DNA of 64,000 nucleotides, taken from contig NZ_CP017241.1 of NCBI RefSeq assembly GCF_001908375.1, forward strand, positions 2,917,001 to 2,981,000, read 5' to 3'. The DNA comes from Rhizobium etli 8C-3 (GTDB taxonomy: Bacteria; Pseudomonadota; Alphaproteobacteria; Rhizobiales; Rhizobiaceae). The translations under genes and the position numbers were made by a program. A model generated the notes under the pieces. That model was given only the letters and a program-made list of their open reading frames with translations. It ran no database searches and had not been told where the DNA came from. Below are positions 17,075-28,425 of the stretch, piece after piece (position 1 is the stretch's first letter; every line of letters begins with the position of its first letter).

Positions 17075-18262
17075 ATGGCACGCACGCTGACTACACTACG
17101 CGCCTCCTCACTTTTGATCGCCGCGCTCGCGCTAACTCCCGCTTTCGCGCAGGAAACGGCAACCACGAAACCGCAGCAGAACCTGCCGGCGATCGTCGTG
17201 ACCACCGCCAAAACGCGCACGCTCGTCGACCGTGTCGTTGCCACCGGCACCGTGAAGCCTGTCGAGGAAGTCTACATCCAGCCGCAGGTGGAGGGTCTTT
17301 CGATCCGCGCGTTGAATGCCGATGTCGGCGACAAGGTTGCAGCAGACAGCACGCTTGCAACGCTGAACGACGACGCCCTGCTCTTGCAAAAGAGCCAGAT
17401 GGTGGCAACCAAGGCGAAAGGCGAAGCAACGCTTGCCCAGTTGCGGGCACAACTGGTCGAAGCGGAGGCGAACGCCGAGCAGGCCCGCCAGCAGCAGGCC
17501 CGCGCGCAGGAAATGGGCAAGAAGGGCACGGTTTCCACTGCCACGGTGGAACAGGCGGATGCCGCTGCCGCTTCTGCCAACGCCCGTGTGAAGTCCGCCG
17601 AGCAGGCCATCGCAGTCGCCCAGGCGGACCTCAAGGTTGTCGACAGCCAGATCGCCGACACGGATTTGAGGCTCGCCCGCACCGATGTGAGGACGCCAGT
17701 CGCAGGCACGGTTTCGGCAAAGAACGCCAAGGTCGGCGCGATCGCGCTGGGTTCGGGCGATCCACTCTTCACCGTCATTCGTGACGACGATATCGAGCTG
17801 GTGGCCGAAGTCGGCGAGAGCGATATCATCAAGATCGAGCCGGGCCAGAAGGCGACGATCTCACTTGCCGGCAGCCGCGACAAGCTTACGGGTTCGGTGC
17901 GCCTCGTTTCGCCAACGGTCGATTCGACCACCCGCCTCGGCTTCGTCCATATCCTCATCGATGATGACAGCAAGGCGCGTTCGGGCATGTACGGCAGCGC
18001 CGAGATCATCATGAAGACCACCGAGAACGTGGCCTTGCCGCTTTCGGCAGTCCTGACGAGCAGCGAAGGTTCGTCTGCCCGCAAGGTCGAAGACGGGGTC
18101 GTGAAATTCGCTGAAGTGGAAACCGGCATCCAGGACGGCGCCTATATTGAGATTGTGAAGGGCCTGAAGGACGGCGAGGAAGTCGTTGCCAAGGCCGGTG
18201 CTTATGTCCGCGACGGCGACCGCATTACGCCGGTTCGTGAACAGCCCGCTGCTTCCAACTGA
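17075..18262 (+). CDS. RND efflux periplasmic adaptor (HlyD/AcrA family)
   Basis: 395 residues from the ATG at 17075, which puts a Sec signal peptide right at the N-terminus (hydrophobic LLIAALALTPAFA). The order is barrel-sandwich lipoyl halves, a long coiled-coil hairpin (about residues 95-190, very rich in Ala/Gln/Glu), beta-barrel, and a membrane-proximal domain. No lipobox cysteine is seen, so it is probably not a lipoprotein. It would link the inner-membrane RND pump encoded next to an outer-membrane channel encoded elsewhere. Eleven bases separate it from the pump gene. Confidence 0.92.
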   Translation: MARTLTTLRASSLLIAALALTPAFAQETATTKPQQNLPAIVVTTAKTRTLVDRVVATGTVKPVEEVYIQPQVEGLSIRALNADVGDKVAADSTLATLNDDALLLQKSQMVATKAKGEATLAQLRAQLVEAEANAEQARQQQARAQEMGKKGTVSTATVEQADAAAASANARVKSAEQAIAVAQADLKVVDSQIADTDLRLARTDVRTPVAGTVSAKNAKVGAIALGSGDPLFTVIRDDDIELVAEVGESDIIKIEPGQKATISLAGSRDKLTGSVRLVSPTVDSTTRLGFVHILIDDDSKARSGMYGSAEIIMKTTENVALPLSAVLTSSEGSSARKVEDGVVKFAEVETGIQDGAYIEIVKGLKDGEEVVAKAGAYVRDGDRITPVREQPAASN

Positions 18263-18273
18263 GAGACGGCCCG

Positions 18274-21200
18274 ATGAACTTTTCAGCCTGGTCCATCCGA
18301 AATCCCGTAGCCCCGCTGCTGCTTTTCGCACTGCTGCTTTTTGTCGGCATTCAGTCCTTCAACAAGCTGCCGATCACGCGCTTCCCGAACATCGACGTGC
18401 CGCTCGTCTCAATCACCGTGGCGCAGAGCGGCGCTTCGCCTGCCGAACTCGAAATGCAAGTGACCAAGGAGATCGAAGACGCCGTCGCCTCGATCAACGG
18501 CATCGACGAAATCCAGTCCACGGTCACCGACGGTCAGTCGCAAACCAACGTGATGTTCCGCATGGAAGTGCCGACGGAGCAGGCGGTCCAGGACACCAAA
18601 GACGCGATCGACCGCATCCGCAGCGACCTTCCGGCCAATGTCGAGGAACCGATCGTCGCCAAGGTCGATGTCGAAGGCCAGGCGATCCAGACCTTTGCCG
18701 TCTCCTCGCCAGACATGACGCTTGAGGAACTTTCCTGGTTCGTCGACGATACGATCAAGCGCGCACTCCAAGGTCAGGCCGGCATCGGCCGCGTTGACCG
18801 CTATGGCGGTGCCGATCGCGAAGTCCGCATCGAACTCAACCCGGACAAGCTGAACGCCTACGGCATCACCGCCGACAGCGTGAACAGGCAGTTGCACGGA
18901 ACCAACGTCGACCTCGGCTCAGGACGTGGCCAGGTGGCAGGCAGCGAGCAGGCGATCCGCGTTCTCGGCGACGCCCGCAACGTGGCGGAGCTCGCCAATA
19001 CGACCATCGCCCTGCCGAACGGACGTTTCGTCAAGCTCGCCGAACTCGGCGCCATCAAAGACACCTATCAGGAACCGAAGTCATTCTCGCGTTTCGACGA
19101 CACGCCCGTCGTTACCTTCGGCGTCTTCCGCTCCAAGGGCGCCAGCGAAGTCAGCGTCGCCGAAACCGTGGCGCAAAGCCTCGACAAGGTCCGTGCGGAA
19201 TATCCAAACGTCGGCATCGAGCTGATCAACGATTCCGTCTACTTCACCTACGGCAACTACGAAGCTGCCCTCCACACCTTGATGGAGGGCTCGCTGCTGG
19301 CGGTCGTCGTCGTGTTCCTGTTTTTGCGGAACTGGCGCGCAACGCTGATTTCGGCGATCGCCCTCCCCCTGTCCGCGATCCCGACTTTCTGGATCATGGA
19401 CCTGATGGGCTTCTCGCTGAACCTCGTCAGCTTTCTGGCGCTCACCCTCGCGACAGGCATCCTCGTCGACGATGCGATCGTGGAAATCGAAAACATCGCC
19501 CGGCACATCAAGATGGGCAAAACGCCCTATCGGGCGGCGATCGAAGCGGCGGACGAAATCGGTCTCGCCGTCATCGCCACGACGTTCACGATCATTGCCG
19601 TCTTCGTACCGGTCTCGTTCATGCCGGGCATTCCTGGCCAGTACTTCATCCAGTTCGGCCTGACGGTCGCCTTTTCGGTGTTCTTCTCGCTCGTCGTGGC
19701 GCGCCTTATCACTCCGATGATGGCCGCCTACCTGATGCGCGCGCAAGACGGCCAAGACGACCACCATGACAATGACGGCCTCTTCTTCCGCGGCTATACG
19801 CGTCTCGTGCGCGCCACGACCGCCCGCTGGTGGACGCGATATGCGACGCTGTTTGCGGCAATCGCCTTCCTGATCGGTTCGGTAGCACTTCTTGCCCAGG
19901 TTCCGGGCAGCTTCCTGCCGCCGGAAGACGCGTCCCGCATCGTACTCTCTGTCGAGCTGCCGCCGAACGCAACGCTCGAAGACACCGAACAGACGTCCAA
20001 CGCGATCTACAACAAGGTCAAGGACATCAACGGCGTCGAAAGCGTCTTCGTTCTCGGCGGCGCATCCCCCAAGGGCGACCTTGAACTGCGCCGTGCAACG
20101 ATCACGCTTTCGCTCTTCAAGCTGGACCACTCGCTGGTGAAGAGGGTAATCAACGATGTCTTTGGCTCCATCCCGGTCATCGGCCCCTATCTGCCGAAGG
20201 TCGAGGTTCACGGTCGCGAACGTCCGCAATGGGATATCGAAAAGGAAGTCTTTGCCAGGGTGAAGGATATCCCGGACGTTCGAATCCTGAAGCTCAACGA
20301 CCGCGGCGAGCGTGACCTGTCGTTCAACTTCCTGTCCAAGAACGAGAAGGATCTGAACGAGGCTGTCGGCCTTCTGGAATCGAAGCTGCGTGCAGAACCG
20401 CTGCTGGCAAACGTCAGTGCCGAAGGCGCCCTGCCGCGTCCGGAGCTGCAGGTCCGTCCGCGCAAGGACCAGGCCGCCCGCCTCGGCATCACGCCGCAGC
20501 AGATCTCCGATACGATCCGTGTCGCCACCATCGGCGACATCGATGCGGCGCTTGCCAAGATCAACCTCGACGACCGCCAGATCCCGATCCGCGTTCAGAC
20601 GGCAATCGATATGCGGCGCAACCTTGCGGCCATCCGGGCGCTGAAGATCCAGACGGCGAGCGGAGCAATCGTGCCACTGTCGACCGTTGCCGACATCGAC
20701 TATGCCGAAGGCGCGAGCTCGATCAAGCGCAACAACCGAAATCGCGTCGTCGCGATCGGCTCGGACCTGCCCCAGGGCGTGGCTCTCGATACGGCGTCGG
20801 CTCGCTTCCTGCAGATTGTCAAGGATACTCATATCCCATCGACCGTGCAGCTTGTCGAAAGCGGCGACACGAAGGTTCAGAAGGAAATGCAGCAGAGCTT
20901 CGTCAACGCGATGCTGATGGGCCTGATGCTGGTCCTGGCCGTCCTGATCCTGCTGTTCAAGGATGTGATCCAGCCGTTCACCATCCTGTTCTCGCTGCCG
21001 CTGGCAATCGGCGGCGTGGCGGTCGCTCTGATCATCACCAACAATCCGCTCTCGATGCCGGTTCTGATCGGCAACCTCATGCTGATGGGCATCGTGACGA
21101 AGAACGCCATCCTGCTCGTCGACTTCGCAATCGAAATGCGCCGTCACGGCATGACACGCGTCGAAGCTATGGTGGAGGCCGGCCGCAAACGCGCCCAGCC

Positions 21201-21579
21201 GATCATCATGACCTCGATCGCCATGTCCGCCGGCATGCTGCCCTCCGCACTCGGCGTCGGCGAAGGCGGTTCGTTCCGCGCGCCGATGGCGATCGCCGTG
21301 ATCGGCGGCATCATCGTCTCGACGGTGCTCTCACTCGTCGTCGTGCCATCCTTCTTCCTGATCATGGACGACCTTTCGCTCCTGCTTGGCTGGCTCTTCG
21401 GCCGCCTCGTCGGCAAGAAGGACCAGGAGGAACTGGCGATGTCCAGAGAGGAACTGACGGAAGCCGTCGGCGCTCTCAACGAACGGGTGGAGGCGATCGA
21501 GAACCCGGAAGGCAAACGCAAGAGCGCCAATGCCAACGACAAGAACGTCCTCCGCCTGCCGCCTTTCGCAGCGGAGTAG
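18274..21579 (+). CDS. RND family efflux transporter permease (HAE1-like)
   Basis: 1101 residues, 12 membrane helices and two large periplasmic loops. Helix 4 carries the proton-relay aspartates in LATGILVDDAIVEIENI. The first helix (APLLLFALLLFVGIQSF) is followed by ITRFPNIDVPLVSITVAQSGASPAELE. It is longer than most pumps (about 1030-1050) because of a charged C-terminal tail (from about residue 1045) that looks helical and cytoplasmic. It exports hydrophobic or amphipathic compounds by proton antiport; the substrate cannot be read. Operon with the adaptor upstream; no outer-membrane factor gene follows. Confidence 0.93.
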   Translation: MNFSAWSIRNPVAPLLLFALLLFVGIQSFNKLPITRFPNIDVPLVSITVAQSGASPAELEMQVTKEIEDAVASINGIDEIQSTVTDGQSQTNVMFRMEVPTEQAVQDTKDAIDRIRSDLPANVEEPIVAKVDVEGQAIQTFAVSSPDMTLEELSWFVDDTIKRALQGQAGIGRVDRYGGADREVRIELNPDKLNAYGITADSVNRQLHGTNVDLGSGRGQVAGSEQAIRVLGDARNVAELANTTIALPNGRFVKLAELGAIKDTYQEPKSFSRFDDTPVVTFGVFRSKGASEVSVAETVAQSLDKVRAEYPNVGIELINDSVYFTYGNYEAALHTLMEGSLLAVVVVFLFLRNWRATLISAIALPLSAIPTFWIMDLMGFSLNLVSFLALTLATGILVDDAIVEIENIARHIKMGKTPYRAAIEAADEIGLAVIATTFTIIAVFVPVSFMPGIPGQYFIQFGLTVAFSVFFSLVVARLITPMMAAYLMRAQDGQDDHHDNDGLFFRGYTRLVRATTARWWTRYATLFAAIAFLIGSVALLAQVPGSFLPPEDASRIVLSVELPPNATLEDTEQTSNAIYNKVKDINGVESVFVLGGASPKGDLELRRATITLSLFKLDHSLVKRVINDVFGSIPVIGPYLPKVEVHGRERPQWDIEKEVFARVKDIPDVRILKLNDRGERDLSFNFLSKNEKDLNEAVGLLESKLRAEPLLANVSAEGALPRPELQVRPRKDQAARLGITPQQISDTIRVATIGDIDAALAKINLDDRQIPIRVQTAIDMRRNLAAIRALKIQTASGAIVPLSTVADIDYAEGASSIKRNNRNRVVAIGSDLPQGVALDTASARFLQIVKDTHIPSTVQLVESGDTKVQKEMQQSFVNAMLMGLMLVLAVLILLFKDVIQPFTILFSLPLAIGGVAVALIITNNPLSMPVLIGNLMLMGIVTKNAILLVDFAIEMRRHGMTRVEAMVEAGRKRAQPIIMTSIAMSAGMLPSALGVGEGGSFRAPMAIAVIGGIIVSTVLSLVVVPSFFLIMDDLSLLLGWLFGRLVGKKDQEELAMSREELTEAVGALNERVEAIENPEGKRKSANANDKNVLRLPPFAAE

Positions 21580-21596
21580 GCTTGCAGTGAACATTG

Positions 21597-21621
21597 AAAG
21601 GCCGGGGCGACCTGGCCTTTT
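21597..21621 (+). terminator. Rho-independent terminator after the RND pump gene
   Basis: AAAGGCCGGG pairs with CCTGGCCTTT (one G-T pair) around a GCGA tetraloop and runs into TTTT. It lies 18 bases after the stop codon. Confidence 0.8.
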
Positions 21622-22195
21622 CATCGATGTGGAAATGGAACCGCGTAAGCTTTGTGCAGCAGCCGTTGCGAGCGGGTTTCATGTCAAAGATTTTCTGGCA
21701 GCGGGTCTCTTGCAGACCATTGCCGTCGGGCTTCTGGTCTCTCCACATGTCGACCTGACCGAGCAGCCAGCAAGGCGCCTGCGGATAGAACACCGGATAC
21801 ACGCGCCATGTTCAGCCAGAACGGCTCGATTGCGCAGCGGGCCCGCGCGGCATCTGGCAACCGCATCGTCCAGCTTTCAACGTCCGAAAAATTGGAACAG
21901 GTCCATCGATCAAAGACCGAGCTCAGGCCGGATTTCCCGGTCGCTTACCCGGTGGCGGATACGTCGCTTTCCGGCAGCCTGATTCTTCGGGCCAATGGCG
22001 GGAGTTCGAGGCAAGCGCCAATGTCGCATTACCAATCCAGCCCGAGGCCGCGCCGGACATCGACACGACCGGCGCATTCGAGTTTTCAGTTGGCCAGGAA
22101 TTTCCGGAAACAGCCTTTCGTGCCCGTGGACGACGGCGAGGCTGACGAACGCTGTCGCCAATGTGGAGCTACCAGAACCTGGAACGCCTCAATTT
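21622..22195. other. Gap without a supportable gene; possible decayed coding sequence
   Basis: About 570 bases between the RND terminator and the ureG stop. Several frames are open, but none has a convincing start, ribosome-binding site or recognisable domain. The most protein-like is a plus-strand stretch at 21789-22145 that is open for about 118 codons with no ATG, GTG or TTG at its head (FEASANVALPIQPEAAPDID is part of it). It may be a remnant of a gene that lost its start. I assign no function. Confidence 0.35.
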
Positions 22196-22807
22196 TCAGA
22201 GCCCGCCCTGCTCCTTCAGGAAGCTGACGATCGGGCCGATGCCCTCGCCCCGCTTCATGTCGGAAAAGACGAAAGGACGCATCTCGCGCATGCGTGCAGC
22301 ATCGCGGTCCATGACGTCGAGATCGGCGCCGACATAGGGCGCAAGGTCCTTCTTGTTGATTACCAAAAGGTCCGACCTTGTGATGCCCGGCCCGCCCTTG
22401 CGGGGGATTTCCTCGCCCTGGCAGACGGAGATCACATAGATGGTGATATCGGCCAGGTCGGGCGAAAATGTCGCTGCCAGATTGTCGCCGCCGGACTCGA
22501 TGAAGACCACATCGAGGTCCGGAATACGGTTGTTCAGGCCAGCGATCGCCTGGAGATTGATCGTCGCATCTTCGCGGATTGCCGTATGCGGGCACCCGCC
22601 GGTTTCCACACCGACGATACGGTCAGACGGAAGCGCCTGCATGCGCATTAGCGCTTCGGCATCCTCGGTCGTGTAGATGTCATTGGTGACGACGGCGATG
22701 GAATAGTCGTCACGCATCGCCTTGCAGAGCTTCTCCGTCAGCGCCGTCTTTCCAGAGCCGACAGGCCCGCCGATGCCCACACGAAGAGGTCCGTTTCTCG
22801 ATTTCAT
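22196..22807 (-). CDS. ureG: Urease accessory GTPase UreG
   Basis: 203 residues, the usual UreG size. P-loop GGPVGSGKT at about residues 13-21, metal-binding CPH motif ([11 protein letters not shown]), ESGGDN, and the guanine-specificity motif NKKDL. UreG hydrolyses GTP to drive Ni2+ delivery into apo-urease together with UreE, UreF and UreD. It is the last gene of the urease block, 76 bases after ureF. No long His-rich N-terminus is present; the nickel-storing His tail is instead on UreE. Confidence 0.97.
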   Translation of the reverse strand: MKSRNGPLRVGIGGPVGSGKTALTEKLCKAMRDDYSIAVVTNDIYTTEDAEALMRMQALPSDRIVGVETGGCPHTAIREDATINLQAIAGLNNRIPDLDVVFIESGGDNLAATFSPDLADITIYVISVCQGEEIPRKGGPGITRSDLLVINKKDLAPYVGADLDVMDRDAARMREMRPFVFSDMKRGEGIGPIVSFLKEQGGL

Positions 22808-22883
22808 ATGTCACACTCCAATTTGGCCGATGATAGCGCCTGGATTTCGGGGCTGCCACCGGCAAATGGCGCAGATGCTCCGA

Positions 22884-23555
22884 TCAGGAACGGAAGAGCC
22901 TCGTCGTCTGCGTCTCGTGCCGCAGCGAGGCGATATCCGCCTGAACTGCCGCCGAACCCAGATCATCGAGCGTCGAGCCGGACGCACGATGAGCGGTCGC
23001 GGCAACGGCCTCTTCGAGACGCGCCAGGATAGCTGCGCCGTCCTTCTGCCCGGCAACGCCGAGCCGGATGCCCGCCGAGACCGATTGCGAGACATAGGCA
23101 TGCAGGAAGGCTGCGAGCGCCTTTTGCAATTCGATGCCATGTGCGCCGGCGACGGCGCCGACTGCAACGGGATAGGCAATTGCCCGTGGCAGACGATCAA
23201 AGACGGTATCGGGCCAGGCGCGTGCCGCCTCCAGAAAGGCATCACCGAGCAGCGTGGTCTCCTGGTGGCGCTCCCGCGAGCCGGCAAGGGCCTCTGCCAG
23301 CGCGCCAATCTGCGCAAGCTCTCCTGCATCCGATTGCCCCCGCCAGCTCGCTGCAAAGAGCACGGCATCGTTCCAGATGCTCCCATGAGAAAGGAGCGTT
23401 TCGATCCATCCGTCCAGCGAGGCTGCATCTGTTACAAGCCTGTCATGGACGGCGCGCTCAAGGCCGCCTGAATAGGCGAATGCGCCGATCGGAAAGGCCG
23501 GCGAGAGCCATGCCATGAGACGCAGCAAGGCTTGCAGGTCGCCGCTCACCCTCAT
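22884..23555 (-). CDS. ureF: Urease accessory protein UreF
   Basis: 223 residues, all helical. It opens with the UreF signature [18 protein letters not shown] and ends with the conserved RLFRS tail. UreF bridges UreD and UreG on apo-urease and gates GTP hydrolysis during nickel-site assembly. The start is 6 bases after the ureE stop, so the two are in one transcript. Confidence 0.95.
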   Translation of the reverse strand: MRVSGDLQALLRLMAWLSPAFPIGAFAYSGGLERAVHDRLVTDAASLDGWIETLLSHGSIWNDAVLFAASWRGQSDAGELAQIGALAEALAGSRERHQETTLLGDAFLEAARAWPDTVFDRLPRAIAYPVAVGAVAGAHGIELQKALAAFLHAYVSQSVSAGIRLGVAGQKDGAAILARLEEAVAATAHRASGSTLDDLGSAAVQADIASLRHETQTTRLFRS

Positions 23556-23561
23556 TGCAGT

Positions 23562-24032
23562 TTAGTCATGCGCGTGGCCGTGTCCATGTGAGTGGCCGCC
23601 GTGTGAGTGGTAGGCGCCGCGGGCGGGCTGGAAAGGCTCGGTGACCTCGCTGACCGTCGCGTCGAGCCCTTCGAGCATCGATCGGATCACGTGATCACGC
23701 AGGATCAGGATGCGCTCTTCTTCGATCTGAGCGCTGAGGTGGCGGTTTCCGAGGTGCCAGGCAAGCTCGATGAGATGCAGCCTATCCCGGCCCCTGATCT
23801 CGAAAAGCCTCTCGTCCGCAGCCTGGATTTCGATGAGCTCGCCGTCCTCAAGCACCAGCATGTCGCCGCTGGCAAACAGCACCGGCTCCTTCAGGTCCAG
23901 CATAACCATGTCGCCGTTTTCGAGATGCAGGAGCTTGCGGCGCAGATGCCTCAGATCATGCGGCAGGACGACTTTGCCGACAGGATGGGAAGACGGGGTT
24001 CCGGCCGTTAGATAGGAGGTGACGCGCTGCAT
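23562..24032 (-). CDS. ureE: Urease accessory nickel chaperone UreE
   Basis: 156 residues from the ATG at 24032 (MQRVTSYL); longer in-frame upstream sequence lacks family resemblance. The N-terminal peptide-binding domain is followed by the metal-binding domain ([13 protein letters not shown]) and a His-rich tail ([15 protein letters not shown]) that would bind several Ni2+ ions. It brings nickel to the UreDFG-urease complex. It follows a diguanylate cyclase gene by 79 bases rather than ureC directly. Confidence 0.94.
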   Translation of the reverse strand: MQRVTSYLTAGTPSSHPVGKVVLPHDLRHLRRKLLHLENGDMVMLDLKEPVLFASGDMLVLEDGELIEIQAADERLFEIRGRDRLHLIELAWHLGNRHLSAQIEEERILILRDHVIRSMLEGLDATVSEVTEPFQPARGAYHSHGGHSHGHGHAHD

Positions 24033-24111
24033 GAGATGTCCGTTTCTGTGAGACCAAGACCATGCAAAATAGCGCCTGGCAGCGCAAGCACCAATGCTTT
24101 GGCAAGGGCTG

Positions 24112-24978
24112 TTATATGCCAAAGGCGCGCTGCGTATCGTCGTAATCCGGCACTGCACCCTGAACGCCAAGTCCGCTCTCGGCCAGATGATGATGCCATG
24201 TGTGGTTCAGCGCGTTCCTTTCGTGAACGACGCGGTTGCGGCCGAGCGCCTTTGCCAGATAAAGCGCCTTGTCGGCGGACGCGTAGACCGCCTCCTTGCT
24301 GCGCCCGGGTACAAGATCGGCGATACCGCCCGAAATGGTGATCGATATGTCGCAGCCGTCGGCGGCGATCGACCGTCGGGCAATCTGCGTCTTCACGGCT
24401 TCGATCCTCTGCAGCCGTTCTTCGAGGTCACCGCCTGAAACGATGACGCCGAACTCTTCGCCTCCGAGACGCGCAACGACCGAGGTACCGTCGAATGCCG
24501 AAGCGAGAATTGCGGAAACGCCAATGATGACAGCGTCGCCGCAGGCGTGGCCGAAACGGTCGTTGATCGCCTTGAAACGGTCGACGTCGAAAATCACCAG
24601 CGAGGCGCCGTCATCGATGCTGTCGAGCGCTTCGGCAAAGGCACGGCGGTTCAAGAGGCCGGACAGCATATCGATGCGGCTGAGTTTTTCGAACTCTGCG
24701 CGCGATAGCGTCAGCTGATACATGGCATGGCCGACGATCAGCGAAAGAATGCCGCACACAACGCCACTGAGAAGCCAGGACAGTGCAATGCTGTAGCTGA
24801 TCGTGAGAGCGAGCGTGAACGGCAGCACGCCGAAAAAGGCAAGCGGCGGCATCACTGCGAGGATCAACAGCACCGACAGGATAACGGCGGCAAAACTCAT
24901 TTTCAGAGCAAAGCTGAAAATCGTGCCGCGATGGTGAAAATTGCCAAGTTCAGCCTGGAGAAAAATCCAGCTCCTCAT
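24112..24978 (-). CDS. Membrane-anchored diguanylate cyclase (GGDEF protein) inside the urease cluster
   Basis: 288 residues from the ATG at 24978, with GGAGG nine bases upstream. Two membrane segments (about residues 21-50 and 51-82) with almost no periplasmic domain are followed by a complete GGDEF domain. The active site is GGEEF at 172-176, with [13 protein letters not shown] and [18 protein letters not shown] intact, so c-di-GMP synthesis is expected. The inhibitory I-site RxxD is replaced by DGTS at 163-166, so product feedback should be weak. It stands between ureC (343-base gap, probable own promoter) and ureE (79 bases), so ureEFG may be co-transcribed with it. Confidence 0.87.
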   Translation of the reverse strand: MRSWIFLQAELGNFHHRGTIFSFALKMSFAAVILSVLLILAVMPPLAFFGVLPFTLALTISYSIALSWLLSGVVCGILSLIVGHAMYQLTLSRAEFEKLSRIDMLSGLLNRRAFAEALDSIDDGASLVIFDVDRFKAINDRFGHACGDAVIIGVSAILASAFDGTSVVARLGGEEFGVIVSGGDLEERLQRIEAVKTQIARRSIAADGCDISITISGGIADLVPGRSKEAVYASADKALYLAKALGRNRVVHERNALNHTWHHHLAESGLGVQGAVPDYDDTQRAFGI

Positions 24979-25321
24979 GAGAATCGACCTCCAGCTCGGC
25001 GTCCCCGGAGATATCTGATTAGAGCTCAACTCCTGCCGGCTTCTTAAGCGGATCGTTAAAATTGAAGCGAGTTTATACGATTTAATGTTGTATTCTTCAG
25101 GTCCGCTCAATACCGGCTGCAACCGGCGGAATCGGAAACCTCAAAAACAGGGCTAACGCATTGAAAAACAGAGGAATATTAGCAACTAGAAAGAATTCGG
25201 TATCGCAAAGGGGAGCAACTGTTGCCCGTGACAAAATTGCAGCGCTTTATACAACCATGTGACGAGTGTATTGACATGCGCTTTAAGAGCGCCGCCTCAC
25301 GAAGCCGGCGCTCCTGTTGGT
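24979..25321. other. Intergenic gap between ureC and the diguanylate cyclase gene
   Basis: About 340 bases, AT-richer than the genes, with no coding frame supported. The ureC-proximal end carries the hairpin at 25287-25313. The remainder probably contains the promoter for the diguanylate cyclase and ureEFG. Confidence 0.5.
25287..25313 (-). terminator. Hairpin after ureC (weak terminator)
   Basis: GAGCGCCG and CGGCGCTC pair perfectly around an 11-base loop just past the ureC stop. On the minus strand it is followed by TTAAAGCG, a poor T-run, so it may only partly stop transcription. Confidence 0.45.
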
Positions 25322-27034
<1,713 letters not shown>

Positions 27035-27037
27035 CAA

Positions 27038-27676
27038 TCAGGCTCCTTGGGAGGAAGAAAGAAAAGTGTCAGCAGGATGGCGCGTCAGCCGGCCATTGGC
27101 GATGTAGCTGTCGACAAGCTGCCTTTCGGCGGCGAAAGGATGCCATTCCCAGCCTGCGTGACTGAAGCCGGCAAGGCCGACCTCGACCTTAGGAAACCTG
27201 CGGAAGGTAGCGGCAATTGCAATCATACCGCTGCTCGGAACGACGTAAGGGGCGGGATCAAAGGGGGCAAGGGCGTCGTCGACTGCTTCATGAATCACTT
27301 TCTCAACGACCATATGTTCCTTGCCAGCGTTCTGGCAGAAGACGTTGAAGTGACTCGTATAATCGTCGCAGAAATCGTCGAGCTCGGGATGCGAAGCAGC
27401 AAGGGGCGCACGCAAGACGGCGAATTTTTCGGGATCGCGCACGCTCCAGATTTCCGCAGCCTCCATGACGGCCGGGTGCATCCGCCACGTATTTGAACCC
27501 AGCATCGCCTTGGCCGGACGCCCGGTGTTGCAGACGGCTACGACGTCGGTGCGGCCGGGGCTTGCGGCATAGGAGCGGCATTCGTTGAAACGGATGACGA
27601 AGTCCGCAGCCGCGATTGCCGCTGCTCCCTCCTCGCCGATTTCCCCATTGCCGACGATCATGATCTTGCAGCTCAC
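27038..27676 (-). CDS. Urease-operon accessory protein with a GT29 (sialyltransferase-like) nucleotide-sugar fold
   Basis: 212 residues. I chose the GTG at 27676, which overlaps the upstream stop (GTGA); an in-frame ATG at 27661 is the alternative. The opening IMIVGNGEIGEEG...DFVIRFNECRSYAASPGRTDVVAVCNTGRP resembles the L-sialylmotif of GT29 glycosyltransferases, and PSSGMIAIAATFRRFPKVEVGLAGFSHAGWEWH resembles the S-motif region with its motif histidine. No signal peptide or membrane segment is seen, so it is cytoplasmic. It sits between the LprI-like gene and ureC. A sugar-transfer role is inference from fold alone, and its link with urease is unknown. Confidence 0.72.
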   Translation of the reverse strand: MSCKIMIVGNGEIGEEGAAAIAAADFVIRFNECRSYAASPGRTDVVAVCNTGRPAKAMLGSNTWRMHPAVMEAAEIWSVRDPEKFAVLRAPLAASHPELDDFCDDYTSHFNVFCQNAGKEHMVVEKVIHEAVDDALAPFDPAPYVVPSSGMIAIAATFRRFPKVEVGLAGFSHAGWEWHPFAAERQLVDSYIANGRLTRHPADTFLSSSQGA

Positions 27677-28086
27677 CTCAATCCCACCGCATCGGAAAGC
27701 TCTTTGAGCTGTTTTGTGCGTTCTTCGCTCAGGTTGGCAAGACAACCTGCCACCAGCATCGGCTCCATCGTGCCGCCGCGCGCCTGGAAGCCGTAAGCCT
27801 CGCACTGGGCATCCCGATAGGAAATCCAGGCGCGCTGCGCCGTTAGCAGCGCCTTTTCGGCTCCGCGATCCTTCTCGTCCAGATCCTTGTCGGTCGCCGC
27901 AAGCGCCGCACGCGTCTTCTTCCACTGCTCGTTCAGCGCCGTGTCTGCCGCCTCGTATCGGGACTGCTCGCAGAAAGTCATGTCGGCCTGCGTCTTCGGG
28001 GCCTTGCAATCCGGCTCTTGGGCCTGTGCGGCACCGGCCACGATCATTCCCGCCGCAGCGCCGGTCAGGTACCAATTCAACCGCAT
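27673..28086 (-). CDS. LprI-like (DUF1311) secreted protein in the urease operon
   Basis: 137 residues. A Sec signal peptide (residues 1-22, cleaved after AAQA) precedes one LprI/DUF1311 domain. The family pattern is clear: CKAPKTQADMTFCEQSRYEAADTALNEQW, ending AQRAWISYRDAQCEAYGF...CLANLSEERTKQL, with four cysteines likely in disulfides. Related proteins inhibit lysozyme, but for this one only periplasmic location is safe to infer. The stop overlaps the next gene's GTG, and ureB lies 23 bases upstream, so it is a member of the operon. Confidence 0.82.
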   Translation of the reverse strand: MRLNWYLTGAAAGMIVAGAAQAQEPDCKAPKTQADMTFCEQSRYEAADTALNEQWKKTRAALAATDKDLDEKDRGAEKALLTAQRAWISYRDAQCEAYGFQARGGTMEPMLVAGCLANLSEERTKQLKELSDAVGLR

Positions 28087-28109
28087 CGATTTCCTCCCGC
28101 TTTTTCTTC

Positions 28110-28415
28110 TCAGAGCTTGCCCATCACGAGCTGGCGGAAGCCATAGACCTCGCGCTTGCCTGACAGAGGGATCAGCGTCACGGAACGCGTCTGACCCGGC
28201 TCGAAACGCACGGCGGTGCCCGCCGGGATGTCGAGGCGCATGCCCTGCACCTTGTCGCGGTCGAAGGAAAGACCGGCATTGGTTTCGGCAAAATGGTAGT
28301 GGCTGCCGACCTGCACCGGGCGATCGCCGGTGTTCGACACTTCAATGGTGACGGTCGGTGCACCGGCGTTCAATTCGATGTCGCCGCTTGCGGCAATGAT
28401 TTCGCCTGGGATCAT
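28110..28415 (-). CDS. ureB: Urease subunit beta
   Basis: 101 residues matching free-standing bacterial UreB ([18 protein letters not shown], the [19 protein letters not shown] core, and the basic [13 protein letters not shown] strand). It packs around UreC in the (ABC)3 urease. It is separated from ureA by the small DUF1272 gene, an arrangement found in rhizobia rather than in the direct ureAB order of many bacteria. Confidence 0.97.
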   Translation of the reverse strand: MIPGEIIAASGDIELNAGAPTVTIEVSNTGDRPVQVGSHYHFAETNAGLSFDRDKVQGMRLDIPAGTAVRFEPGQTRSVTLIPLSGKREVYGFRQLVMGKL

Positions 28416-28425
28416 CTTCTTTTCC

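Noticed and set aside
19081..21147. Minus-strand open frame of about 690 codons inside the RND pump gene
   Set aside because: It is antisense to an intact RND transporter with conserved motifs; low-complexity charged product.
21652..22227. 191-codon plus-strand frame as a real gene
   Set aside because: It runs into the ureG gene, has no ribosome-binding site and no recognisable domain; a different frame in the same stretch looks more protein-like.
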